Shown in pieces: positions 36,132 to 45,057 of a stretch of 64,000 bases of DNA. The position numbers and the translations under genes are program-made. Under the pieces are notes generated by a model. That model saw only the letters and a program-made list of their open reading frames with translations, searched no databases and was not told the origin of the DNA. Positions within the stretch are counted from its first letter, which is position 1, and each line of letters opens with the position of its first letter. The DNA comes from Polyangium fumosum (GTDB lineage Bacteria; Myxococcota_A; Polyangia; Polyangiales; Polyangiaceae), in NCBI RefSeq assembly GCF_005144585.1, contig NZ_SSMQ01000034.1, forward strand, positions 62,001-126,000, written 5' to 3'.

Positions 36132-37013
36132 ATGAGCATGACCCGCGAAACCACGCGTTCCGCGTGCCGAATCTGCGGGGCGCGTGGAGCGCCGGAGGAG
36201 TCCTTCGAGGAGATCGCCTGTTTCCGCTGCGCCACCTGCGGCACCGTGCAATCGAACGTTCTGCCCACGGTGGAGGAGCTGGCAAAACATTACGCTGGTT
36301 TTTCGGAGAGCTACACCGCGGGCATGGGCGCCGAACGGTTCGCCCGCGAGATGCCGAAGCGCCACGCCGCGAAGCTCGCGCTCGTGCGTCGACACCAGCC
36401 GAAGGGCCGCCTGCTCGACGTCGGCTGCGGGGAAGGTGGGTTCCTCTCGCAGGCCCTCGAAGCCGGCTTCGACGCCGTCGGATGTGATTACTCCGTGCGG
36501 AAGGAATATGCACCCGGGGTCCAAGTTTTTCCGGGCAACCTCGACGCGGAAGGGGGCTTGCCGTTCGAGGACGGAAGCTTCGACGCCGTCACGTCCTGGG
36601 CCGTGATCGAGCACGTCCGCGACCCGCACGCGGCGATGCGCGAGGTGCGCCGCGTCCTCAAGCCGGGCGGTTTTTTCTTTTGCGACACGCCCCTCTGCGG
36701 CGACGCCTCGGAGCGCGACGTCGCGGCGCGCTCGCACTGGTTCTGCCCGCCCGAGCACATTCACGTGTTCTCGTACGGGTCGCTCTCGCGCCTCGTCTGG
36801 GCCGCGGGCCTCGACGTCGTGTATTCGACGCCCTCGTTCGAGCGCTCGGCGCCCAGGTACGTCGCGCGGCGCCTGCGCAACGTGCTCGTCGGCGTCGTCC
36901 TCGGGCGCGCGCTGCGCCATTTCGACGCGGACGCGTGGGAGCGCCGCAGGCAGCGCGTGGTCACGCAGATCGGCGACATCCAGCTCCTCGTCGCGCAGAA
37001 GCCGCGGGGCTGA
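36132..37013 (+). CDS. SAM-dependent methyltransferase with N-terminal zinc-ribbon-like motif
   Basis: 293 residues. Two C-x2-C pairs near the start (CRICG at about 10-14 and CATCG at about 33-37) suggest a zinc-binding module, as seen in sugar C-methyltransferase-like proteins. The methyltransferase core has LLDVGCGEGGFLSQALEAG (motif I), FDAVTSWAVIEHVRDP and RRVLKPGGFFFCDTP. It is the last gene of the main polysaccharide run, separated by 58 bp from the ATPase gene that follows. Confidence 0.83.
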   Translation: MSMTRETTRSACRICGARGAPEESFEEIACFRCATCGTVQSNVLPTVEELAKHYAGFSESYTAGMGAERFAREMPKRHAAKLALVRRHQPKGRLLDVGCGEGGFLSQALEAGFDAVGCDYSVRKEYAPGVQVFPGNLDAEGGLPFEDGSFDAVTSWAVIEHVRDPHAAMREVRRVLKPGGFFFCDTPLCGDASERDVAARSHWFCPPEHIHVFSYGSLSRLVWAAGLDVVYSTPSFERSAPRYVARRLRNVLVGVVLGRALRHFDADAWERRRQRVVTQIGDIQLLVAQKPRG

Positions 37014-37071
37014 CCGTGTCGCCCGCTTGCCCCCCGGCCGCGAGGCCGCTAGTTTCATCCGAGGTGCCGGC

Positions 37072-38340
37072 ATGAGCCCCGATCCTCGAGCGAAATTCCG
37101 CGCGCTGACCCGGGTCTTCGATCCGATTTACCGGCCGTACCTCGACGCGGACGACGGCCCCGGCTCCTCGTACGTCCCGGAAGCGCACGAGCACTATCGC
37201 GCCGAGCTCGAAGCCGCGCTCGATCTGAACGACAACGCGAAGCTCCTGCTCGCCGGCCAGCCCGGATGCGGCAAAACCACGCTCCTGCTCAGCATCGCCC
37301 ACCGGCTGCGGCGCGAGGGGCGGCTCGTCGCGTTCGTCGACCTCGAAGCACAGACGGCCGTGCAGGACCTCGGCTCGCTGGAGATGTACCTTGCCGCCAA
37401 GGCCGAGCTCGTCGCGGAGGTGAAACAAGCGGGAATCAGCCTCTCGGAGAAGACGACCGAGATGCTGCGCAGCGCCCTCGAACGCCTGCTCGGCTCGCCC
37501 GTCACGCCCGACCTCGACGCCCTCGGCGCCGCGCTGCGCCGGCTGCTCTCCACGGTGCGCGAGAGCAAGCTCTTGCGCGACGAGCTGCGCCGGCAAATCA
37601 AGGAATCGGGGTTCGAGCCGATCGATATGCTGGCCGGCCTGCTCGACGACCTCGAAGAACACAGCCCCGTCGTGCTGCTCGACGGCCTCGACAAACTCCC
37701 GCCCGTGCAGGCACGCGACGCGTTCCTCGGCGACGAGAAGAAGCCGATGGTCGAGGCGCCGGGCGCGGCGATTCTGACGATCCCGATTTCGCTGATTTAC
37801 GAGCCCACGTTCAACGTCCTCTCCGAGCGGTACAACAACGCGGGCAGCGCGGTCTTGCCCGCGGTTCGTCTCTACGATCTCAACCCGCACACGAACACGC
37901 GGCGGCGCTCCGAGCAGGGCGTGAGCATCATGCGCCGCATCGTGGAGGCGCGCGTCGAGCCGATCGACGCGCGAATCGTGATGCCCGAGGCCGTCGAGCG
38001 CGCCATCGTGGGCTCGGGCGGCAACATCCGCGAGCTCGCGCGGCTCCTCCAATCGAGCGTCGTGAAGGCGCACGTCCGCCGCGGCACGTTCATCGAGGAG
38101 CAAGACGTCGCCGCGGCGATCGCCGACCAGCGCGAATCGTTCCGCCGCGCGTACGATCCACGCTTCTTGTCGGTGCTCGAAAAGGTGCGGCGCGAGTTCC
38201 GGCTCGAAGGCCAGGGCGACGTGACGAAGCAGCTCCTCTACGGGCTCTGGGTGATCGAATATCGCAATGGCATCGCCTGGTATTCGCTGCCCGATCCCGT
38301 CGAGCAGCTCCTCCGGCAAATGGAGACCTGGGCCGGATGA
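37072..38340 (+). CDS. P-loop ATPase paired with a metallophosphoesterase, unknown role
   Basis: A 422-residue ATPase of AAA/STAND-like type. Walker A is GQPGCGKTT (residues 62-70), Walker B is VVLLDGLDKLP (200-210), in the style of KAP/STAND NTPases, and a following ILTIPISLIYEP may be sensor 1. The C-terminal part (about 290-422) looks like a winged-helix or lid region (GGNIRELARLLQSSVVKAH). No TM segment. The stop overlaps the next start by 4 bp, so the two proteins are probably made together in fixed ratio. This architecture is not one I can name; see findings. Confidence 0.85.
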   Translation: MSPDPRAKFRALTRVFDPIYRPYLDADDGPGSSYVPEAHEHYRAELEAALDLNDNAKLLLAGQPGCGKTTLLLSIAHRLRREGRLVAFVDLEAQTAVQDLGSLEMYLAAKAELVAEVKQAGISLSEKTTEMLRSALERLLGSPVTPDLDALGAALRRLLSTVRESKLLRDELRRQIKESGFEPIDMLAGLLDDLEEHSPVVLLDGLDKLPPVQARDAFLGDEKKPMVEAPGAAILTIPISLIYEPTFNVLSERYNNAGSAVLPAVRLYDLNPHTNTRRRSEQGVSIMRRIVEARVEPIDARIVMPEAVERAIVGSGGNIRELARLLQSSVVKAHVRRGTFIEEQDVAAAIADQRESFRRAYDPRFLSVLEKVRREFRLEGQGDVTKQLLYGLWVIEYRNGIAWYSLPDPVEQLLRQMETWAG

Positions 38341-40532
38341 CGCCGGAAGCGCGCATCGAGGAGCTCTCGGCGAGGCTCTCGCTGGCGCAGGGTTCGCCGT
38401 CCTTGCTCGTCGTGGTGGCCGAATCCGACGCGACGCTCGACGAGGCGCGCGGTCTGCTCGTGGGCATTTTGCAGCGAGCGCCGATGCACATGGAGGACCT
38501 CGGCGCGTGTGACGTCGACATGGGCCCGGCGCGCTGGGTGGAGCTGACGCACGAGCGCGCGGCCGACGCTTACGTGCTTTCCGCTGCGCCGTGGGGCCCC
38601 TTCAGCGGCGGCGCGTTCGCGGGCCTCCTGAACGCCGAACGCGAGTTCTTGCGGCGGCTCGCCGGCCCCGTGCTGCTCGTCGTCTCCCGCGAGACGGAGC
38701 GAATCCTCCGGCAAAAGGCGCCCGATTTCTTCACGTGGGCCGCGCGGACGTACGAGCTGCCCGCGCCCGCGGAGCTCGTCGCGATGGCCCGAAAGCTCGG
38801 CGCCTTGCCCGAGCGCGCGCCGGGCGTGCCCTCGGAAGAACCGCCCCTTCGATTCCTCCACCTCTCGGACCTCCATTTGAGGCCCCAGCGGGTGAAGCGA
38901 TACGATCAGGACCGCGTGCTCCGCGGCCTCGTCGATTTCCTCGCGCAGGACCGCGCGCGGTTCCCGCTCGATCTGATCTTCGTGACGGGCGACCTCGCCC
39001 ACAGCGGCAAACCCGACGAGTTCGCGCTCGTGGTCGATCTCTTCGAGCACCTCCTCGAGGTGACGGGCGTCGCGCCCTCCCATTTCTTTGTCGTCCCCGG
39101 CAACCACGACGTCGACCGCGACGTGGGCCGCTGGCTCCGGCGCACGCTCGACAAGGACGAGGAGGCGATTGCATTCTTCGAGGACGAGCACGCAAGGCGG
39201 TTCCACATGCAGAAGCTCGAAGCCTATCGCGCGGCGCTCGCGCCGCTGCTCGGGCAAGATCGCGCGCTCGGGCTCGGCGTCGGCGCGCATGCGGTGGAGG
39301 TCGTGACGGTGCGCGGGGTGCGGATCGCGGTGGCGTCGTTCAATTCGGCGTTTTTCGCGCAGGGCGACGACGATCACGGAAAGCTCTGGCTCGGCGAGCC
39401 GAACGTGGACCGCGCCAGTGATCGCATCACCGACGAGGGCGCGCGGGCCGCGATCGCGCTCATGCACCATCCGTTCGAAGAGCTGCACGAGCTGGAACGC
39501 GACATCATCGAGCACCGCTTCGAACGCCTCTTCGACCTCGTGCTGCGCGGCCACATGCACCAGCCGAAGAGCCGCGGCATTGCCTCGCAGCGCGGGGGGT
39601 TCGTCGAGCTCGCGGCTCCGTCGGCCTACCAGGGCAGCCCGTGGCCGAATGGCTGCCTGCTCGGCGAGCTTCGGCCGCGCTCGGGCAAGGTGCGAATCAC
39701 CCCGTACACGTACGCCTCGGGCGCGGATCCCTGGGTGCTTGATACCAAGGTGTTCCCCGACGACGCGAAGGACGGCTACGCGCACACGTTCGGCGTACCC
39801 GAAAAGAAACGGACGCCGAGCACCTTGCGAAGGCATCTGGCCCGGGCAACGGAAGAGGCCGTGGAAGCGGCGCCGGAGGCCGTGCAAAGGCAGGTGGCGA
39901 AGGAGCTCGGCATCGAGGCGCCGAGCAGCCGGATGTCGAAAGCGGTGGCGAAGAAGGTCGCGCGTGCCGCGGCGGCGAAGGTGGACGATCCGGCGTTGCT
40001 CGCGAACGTGGTGGACGAACGGCGCATGAGCACGGCGCTGAGCAAGACGGCTGCCGACGAGCTCGAAGCGGAAGGGTCGACGCGTATTCCGCGGTCGGAT
40101 CCTCACTTCTTGGAGAAGGCGCTCGGGCGGGTGGCGGAGTTCATTCACCGCAAGCTCCGCGGCAAGGTGGCGAAGGATGCGGCCCGCGAGGAAATGCTCG
40201 TGCAGCTCATCGCCACGGCGCTGAGCCACGTGGTGGATGGGCCCGTCTCCGTGGAGCGCTCGTTCCCCGAGGCGACGCGGCCGGACATTTTCATCGGAAA
40301 TCCGAACGATGTCCCGGCGATCCGCTCGATCATCGAGGTGCATCTGTTACGGAGGATCGGGGACGCTCTGCCAAAACAATTCGAACAGATTGAGCGCTGC
40401 TTGCAGAGCGGCGAAGTCGCGCACGGCGCGCTCGTGGTGGTTCACACGGGCGAGGGTGATGAGGAGGCGCGCATCGAGCACGAGAAGACCGCGGCTGGGC
40501 GGGAGGTCCTCGTGTTGCATTTGTTCTGGTAG
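38337..40532 (+). CDS. Multidomain metallophosphoesterase with possible nuclease-like C-terminus
   Basis: 731 residues in three parts. Residues 1-160 form a Rossmann-like domain (SLLVVVAES, RLAGPVLLVVSRETERIL, KAPDFFTWAART), reminiscent of the inactive-STAND-type modules of conflict proteins. Residues 170-440 are a full calcineurin-like phosphoesterase: SDLHL (D178/H180), TGDLAHSG (D219), PGNHDVD (N256/H257/D258), MHHP (H377/H378), GHMH (H406/H408). Residues 490-640 are helical. The end (645-731) has RPDIFIG and SIIEVHL, which look like a PD-(D/E)XK core with His in place of Lys, so activity is doubtful. The ATG overlaps the ATPase stop. Confidence 0.85.
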   Translation: MTPEARIEELSARLSLAQGSPSLLVVVAESDATLDEARGLLVGILQRAPMHMEDLGACDVDMGPARWVELTHERAADAYVLSAAPWGPFSGGAFAGLLNAEREFLRRLAGPVLLVVSRETERILRQKAPDFFTWAARTYELPAPAELVAMARKLGALPERAPGVPSEEPPLRFLHLSDLHLRPQRVKRYDQDRVLRGLVDFLAQDRARFPLDLIFVTGDLAHSGKPDEFALVVDLFEHLLEVTGVAPSHFFVVPGNHDVDRDVGRWLRRTLDKDEEAIAFFEDEHARRFHMQKLEAYRAALAPLLGQDRALGLGVGAHAVEVVTVRGVRIAVASFNSAFFAQGDDDHGKLWLGEPNVDRASDRITDEGARAAIALMHHPFEELHELERDIIEHRFERLFDLVLRGHMHQPKSRGIASQRGGFVELAAPSAYQGSPWPNGCLLGELRPRSGKVRITPYTYASGADPWVLDTKVFPDDAKDGYAHTFGVPEKKRTPSTLRRHLARATEEAVEAAPEAVQRQVAKELGIEAPSSRMSKAVAKKVARAAAAKVDDPALLANVVDERRMSTALSKTAADELEAEGSTRIPRSDPHFLEKALGRVAEFIHRKLRGKVAKDAAREEMLVQLIATALSHVVDGPVSVERSFPEATRPDIFIGNPNDVPAIRSIIEVHLLRRIGDALPKQFEQIERCLQSGEVAHGALVVVHTGEGDEEARIEHEKTAAGREVLVLHLFW

Positions 40533-40543
40533 AAACGCCCTGC

Positions 40544-41182
40544 TCAGAATGAAAGGGCAAACCCGTCCGCCGTGGGCATGAAGCGGACCTTGTTCTCGTC
40601 CTTCCGCGCCGCGCTCGTTGGTTTGTCTGGGCTCGACGAGCGCGTCGCCACGAAGACGATGCCGACGATGGTGAGCGGCAACCCGACGAGCATGGCCGTT
40701 CCGCCCGTCGAGATGAGCACGATGCCGAGCGGGTCCTTGCCCTTGTCCCGCACCCGATCGATGCCCCACGCGAGGCTCGCGGTGCCCATCCCGAGCGTGA
40801 CGGCGCCGCCGATCAGGAGCCCCACGCCCGACGAGCGCTTCTTCTTCTTCTTTTGCTTCGGCCGGCGCAGCCGCTCGACGTCGACGTCGACGGGGACCAC
40901 GGAGACGGAGGGCGCCTGCGGGAGGTCGATCGTCACCGAGGCGCACGCGCAAAGCGAGAAGATGCCTCGCGAATCGCAGGTCTGCGTGCCCGGCCGCCCA
41001 TCCTGGCAGGCGCAACGAGCCTGCGCGCCGGGCCTGCACATCCGCGGCCCCGCTGCGAGGAACGTGGGATCGTAGGTGAACGGCGCGGCAGGCGCCGCGG
41101 GCGAAGGCTCCTCCGCGCGCACGAGCGACGTGAGCGTCAGGAGCGCGGCGACCATCAAGCAAATACCAAGCGATCTCGCCAT
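40544..41182 (-). CDS. Secreted/membrane Cys-containing protein with two C-terminal TM helices
   Basis: 212 residues. A signal peptide (residues 1-20, ending SLVRAEE) precedes a Cys-containing loop (GPRMCRPGAQARCACQDGRPGT split by Q-T-C, then LCACASV) resembling the short Cys-rich motif found in many myxobacterial outer proteins. A basic KQKKKKKRSSG stretch leads to two hydrophobic helices (about 135-155 and 165-190), and the tail ends GFALSF. The ATG at 41182 has GAGGAA upstream. Unknown function. Confidence 0.7.
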   Translation of the reverse strand: MARSLGICLMVAALLTLTSLVRAEEPSPAAPAAPFTYDPTFLAAGPRMCRPGAQARCACQDGRPGTQTCDSRGIFSLCACASVTIDLPQAPSVSVVPVDVDVERLRRPKQKKKKKRSSGVGLLIGGAVTLGMGTASLAWGIDRVRDKGKDPLGIVLISTGGTAMLVGLPLTIVGIVFVATRSSSPDKPTSAARKDENKVRFMPTADGFALSF

Positions 41183-41285
41183 GATGCCATTCCTCGGCGG
41201 ATATGCGATATCGCACGGTACCACGAAGCGGACGGGCGGCGCAATCTCGCGCCGCGTCACGCGGCCTGGAGCTGCGCAAAGCTGA

Positions 41286-41870
41286 TCAGGAGACGAGCTC
41301 GGGCTCCTCGAAGGCTCCGCGATAGACCGAATCCACGGACAGCGCGCAGCCGATCGATACGAGGTCGATCGACCCGCTCTCCGCCTCGTGCAAAACCCAA
41401 GCGCCTTCGTCCGCTCGACGGTAGACCTCGATGAGCTTGGTTTGGTGCGAGATGAGCACGTATTCACGGAGCGAGGGGATCCGTCGATAGTGCGCGAATT
41501 TTTGGCCGCGGTCGTAGGCCTCGGTGCTCTCCGAGAGGATCTCCACGAGCACGATGGGATTCACGACGCCGTTCTTGTCCTCGGCATCCACCTGGAGCTT
41601 GCCACAGACGACGCTGACGTCGGGGTAGGTCGATAAGCCGGTCGCTTGGATCCGGATGCGAACGTCTGCGGGATGCACGCGGCAAGGGCGCCCTTCGAGC
41701 TGGTTGCCGAGCGCCCGAAGCACGTTCCCCGCGAGGAGTCCGTGGTCCGGTGTGCCACCGGCCATGTCGTAGATCTGTCCGTCCAGGAACTCGTGCTTCG
41801 TCTCGCTCGCCTCTTCGAGGGCAAGGTACTCGGCAAACGTGACCTTCAGCTTCCCCGCCGGCTCCGCCAT
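41286..41870 (-). CDS. Uma2 family (DUF820) endonuclease-like protein
   Basis: A 194-residue member of the Uma2/PD-(D/E)XK family. FAEYLALEEASETKHEFLDGQIYDMAGG is the family start (given here as FAEYLALEE and KHEFLDGQ), STYPDVSVVCG holds the catalytic Asp and VLVEILSEST the Glu; DRGQKFAHYRRIPSLREYVLI completes the core. Such genes are massively multicopy in cyanobacteria and myxobacteria; their biological role is not established. It lies 44 bp upstream of the carbamoyltransferase stop, same strand. Confidence 0.88.
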   Translation of the reverse strand: MAEPAGKLKVTFAEYLALEEASETKHEFLDGQIYDMAGGTPDHGLLAGNVLRALGNQLEGRPCRVHPADVRIRIQATGLSTYPDVSVVCGKLQVDAEDKNGVVNPIVLVEILSESTEAYDRGQKFAHYRRIPSLREYVLISHQTKLIEVYRRADEGAWVLHEAESGSIDLVSIGCALSVDSVYRGAFEEPELVS

Positions 41871-41914
41871 GACCGAACCTCCACGCACTACGTAGCACGC
41901 CCGCCCCTTCGCCG

Positions 41915-43669
41915 TCAGCCCCCCTCGCCGCCCGGTTTTTCCAGCCAGAACGACCCGATCCCCAGCGCATCCATCTTCGTGCGCCGATAACAATCGATCG
42001 CCTCGTCCGGCGTGTGCACGATCGGCTCGTTCTCATTGAACGACGTGTTGAGCAAAACCGGGATCCCCGTCTTCTCCTCGAACACCCCGAGCAAGTCGTA
42101 ATAGAGTTCATTATCGGCCCGCCGCACCGTCTGCACGCGGCCCGTGCCGTCCTCGTGCGTGATCGCCGATAGTTTGTCCTTCCATTCCGGTCGGACCTTG
42201 TAGACGATGATCATGAACGGCACCTCGTGATCCCCGCGGAAACAGGTGCTCAGCTTTTCGAGCCGAATGACGGGCGCGAACGGGCGGAAGGGCTCGCGGT
42301 TCTTGATGCGCGCGTTCAGCGTGGCCTTCATTCCCGGCCAGCCGGGATGGCACAGAATGCTCCGGTTGCCGAGCGCGCGCGGGCCCCATTCCTCGCGGCC
42401 CTGGAACCAGCCGACGATCTTGCCCTCGGAGAGCGCCTGCGCAGCCGCCGCGAGCAAACCATCCCGGCCGAGCTTCTTGAATGGGAGGCCCGAATGCACG
42501 AGCGCCGTTTCGATCTCATGGTCCTGGAAGCTCGTGCCCCAGTACGCATGCCGCACCTCGGGCGTCCGCGCCTCGCCGTGCACGCCGTGCTTCACCCAAA
42601 GCGCCGCGCCCACGGCCGTGCCGTCGTCCGAGGCCGCAGGCTGGAAATAAGCCCGGTCGACCCAGCCCTCGGTGATCATCCGACCATTGCCCACCGAATT
42701 CAGCACCGACCCGCCCGCCATCGCCACGCTGCGCACGCCCGTCCGCTCGACCGCGTCCCCCACGAGCGCGAGGTAGATCTCCTCGAATCGCGTCTGCAGC
42801 GACGCCGCGATGTCCCGCTCCCGATCCGTGATCGGCTCCCCGCGCCGCCGCGCAGGGCCGAAGAGCGAGGCCATCGCGTCCGACCAGAGCCGAGGGACCT
42901 GGATCTCCGCGCCCTCCACGGTCTCCATCCCCTCGCTCGTCTTGTGGTGCCGAAACCAGGTCAAATCGAGCCGGATGCCCTGCTCCGGATGAAAACGCAC
43001 GATGCGCCGCATCTCCCGGGCGAATCGATTGACGCCGTACGCCGACAGACCCATCACCTTGTATTCCTCGCCGAACTTGTCGAAGCCGAGGAACTGGCAG
43101 ATGGCCGTGTAAAACACGCCGAGCGAGTGAGGCCAGAGGTTCTTTCGCAGGACCTCGATGCGATTGCCCTCGCAAAGGCCGACGAGGCTCGTCGCGAAAT
43201 CACCCGCGCCGTCGCAGGTGATCGTCGTCGCCCGGTCGAACGGAGACCAGTAATACGCGCTCGCCGCGTGGGCGAGGTGATGCTCGACCCGGTGGAATTT
43301 CGCCCGAATCGAGGCCTCCGGGACGCCAAGCGCCTCGGCCACGAGGTCCCCGCTCGTCGCGACCTCGCGGTGCACCGCGAGCCGCTTCACCGCGCTCGGG
43401 ACGCCCGTGAACGGCCTCGATGCGATGAACGCGACCTTCGCCGCCACGTTCGCCCGCGGATCCCGCGCGACCGCGATGTCGGTGATGTCCTCGGGCGTCG
43501 CCCCCGCGAGGCGCAGGACCTCTGCCACGGCGAGGCGCGGAAAACCTGCGCAGTGCTTTTTCCGGTTGATCCTCTCCTCGGCGATCGCCGCCAGGATGCC
43601 CCCCTCACCGAGGAGCGCCGCCGACGCATCCCCGTGGGCCGAATTGATGCCCAAGACCAGACGAGACAT
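41915..43669 (-). CDS. NodU/CmcH-type carbamoyltransferase
   Basis: 584 residues. The N-terminal ASKHA-like domain has LGINSAHGDASAALL, HHLAHAASAYYWSPF with the metal-binding His pair, and CDGAGDFATS. The C-terminal YrdC-like domain has GREEWGPRALGNRSIL and LNTSFNENEPIV. The enzyme forms carbamoyl-adenylate from carbamoyl phosphate and ATP and transfers the carbamoyl group to a hydroxyl, here probably a polysaccharide sugar. It is divergent from the following GT4 gene, with a 100-bp gap that must contain both promoters. Confidence 0.93.
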   Translation of the reverse strand: MSRLVLGINSAHGDASAALLGEGGILAAIAEERINRKKHCAGFPRLAVAEVLRLAGATPEDITDIAVARDPRANVAAKVAFIASRPFTGVPSAVKRLAVHREVATSGDLVAEALGVPEASIRAKFHRVEHHLAHAASAYYWSPFDRATTITCDGAGDFATSLVGLCEGNRIEVLRKNLWPHSLGVFYTAICQFLGFDKFGEEYKVMGLSAYGVNRFAREMRRIVRFHPEQGIRLDLTWFRHHKTSEGMETVEGAEIQVPRLWSDAMASLFGPARRRGEPITDRERDIAASLQTRFEEIYLALVGDAVERTGVRSVAMAGGSVLNSVGNGRMITEGWVDRAYFQPAASDDGTAVGAALWVKHGVHGEARTPEVRHAYWGTSFQDHEIETALVHSGLPFKKLGRDGLLAAAAQALSEGKIVGWFQGREEWGPRALGNRSILCHPGWPGMKATLNARIKNREPFRPFAPVIRLEKLSTCFRGDHEVPFMIIVYKVRPEWKDKLSAITHEDGTGRVQTVRRADNELYYDLLGVFEEKTGIPVLLNTSFNENEPIVHTPDEAIDCYRRTKMDALGIGSFWLEKPGGEGG

Positions 43670-43769
43670 TCATTTCTCCGTTGCGCCCAGGCCGCGCGGA
43701 GGCGAAAGGTAACGACCAAAAGCGGGCAACGTCAAGCCGGCGCGGCCCGCGCCCGCAGGATCCCTTCGC

Positions 43770-45002
43770 ATGCGCGTCGTCGCCGTCAACCAGTTTTATG
43801 CCCCCGACCACGCCGCCACCTCGCAGCTCCTCACCGAGCTCTGCGAGGACCTCGCCGCCGCGGGCGACGAGGTGACGGTCATTGCGAGCCGCGGCGGATA
43901 CCTCGGCGGCGAAGCGCTCCCCGCCCGCGAACTCCGGCGCGGCGTCGACGTCGTCCGCCCCTACGCCACGCGCTTCGGCAAGGCCACGATGGCCGGCCGC
44001 CTCGCCGATTACCTGTCGTTCTGGGCCACGAGCGTGCTCGCCGCCGCCCTCGAAGCCAAACCCGACGTGCTGCTCGTGCTCACGACGCCGCCCATGATCG
44101 CCGCCGGCGGCGCGCTCGTCGCCCTCGCGCGCCGCTTGCCGCTCGTCACGTGGGTGCAGGACGTCTATCCGGAGGCGGCGATCCAGCTCGGTTATCTCGC
44201 GCCCCGTGGCCTCGCGTCGCTCGCGTTGCTCGGCCTCGGCCGCGCCACGCACCACGCCGCCGCCCGCATCGTCGCGCTCTCCGAAGGCATGGCCGACCGC
44301 CTCGTCGCGCAAGGCGCGCCCCGCGAGCGCATCCGCGTCCTGCCGAACTGGTCCGACGGCCGCCTCGTGTCGCCGCGCGGACGCGAGGACCATCCTTTCC
44401 GAAAAACCCACGGTTTGGACGGACGATTTCTGGCGATGTACAGCGGCAACCTCGGCATCGGCCACGACGTACGGACCTTCGTCGAGGCCGCGCGACGCTT
44501 GAAAGACCGCCTGCCCGAGCTCGTCATGCTCTTCATCGGCGACGGCGTGCGACGCGCCGAGGCCGAGGCGCTCGCGAAGGGCCTCGAAAACGTGCGTTTC
44601 CTGCCGTATCAGCCCCACGACGCGATCGGCGAGAGCCTCTCGGCCGCGGACGTACATCTCGTCTCGCTGCGCGAGGATCTCGAAGGCCTGCTCGTCCCAA
44701 GCAAGCTCTACGGCGCGCTCGCCGCGGGGAGGCCTGTGATCTACCTCGGACCGCCGCGTTGCGAAGTCGCCCGCGTGGTGCACGAGCACGATCTCGGCTG
44801 GACCGGCCGCCCCGGCGACGTCGAGGGCCTATGCCACGCGCTCGAAGATGCGGTGACGCGAAGAACGTCCTGGGATGAAAAGGGCGCGCGGGCCCGCAGG
44901 ATCTTCGACGAACGTTACGATCGTCCCGTATCCTCGGCCCGCTTCCGCGCCCTGTTGGAGGAGGCGTCGAAAGAGCCGCCGCCGCTCGCGCAGCGCGCTT
45001 GA
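43770..45002 (+). CDS. GT4-family glycosyltransferase, WbuB-like
   Basis: A 410-residue GT-B enzyme of the WbuB/fucosaminyltransferase type. RVVAVNQFYAPDHAATSQLL is the characteristic start, TWVQDVYPEAAIQLG the acceptor-side helix, YSGNLGIGHDV the domain hinge, and the donor part includes LVSLREDLEGLLVPSKLYG. This subgroup commonly adds the second sugar on undecaprenyl-PP-linked primers, which fits its position immediately before the initiating transferase. Confidence 0.9.
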   Translation: MRVVAVNQFYAPDHAATSQLLTELCEDLAAAGDEVTVIASRGGYLGGEALPARELRRGVDVVRPYATRFGKATMAGRLADYLSFWATSVLAAALEAKPDVLLVLTTPPMIAAGGALVALARRLPLVTWVQDVYPEAAIQLGYLAPRGLASLALLGLGRATHHAAARIVALSEGMADRLVAQGAPRERIRVLPNWSDGRLVSPRGREDHPFRKTHGLDGRFLAMYSGNLGIGHDVRTFVEAARRLKDRLPELVMLFIGDGVRRAEAEALAKGLENVRFLPYQPHDAIGESLSAADVHLVSLREDLEGLLVPSKLYGALAAGRPVIYLGPPRCEVARVVHEHDLGWTGRPGDVEGLCHALEDAVTRRTSWDEKGARARRIFDERYDRPVSSARFRALLEEASKEPPPLAQRA

Positions 45003-45057
45003 ATGTGGCAAGCCCACCGAACAACCAAGATCCAGCGATGATGGGAGGCATCGGATC

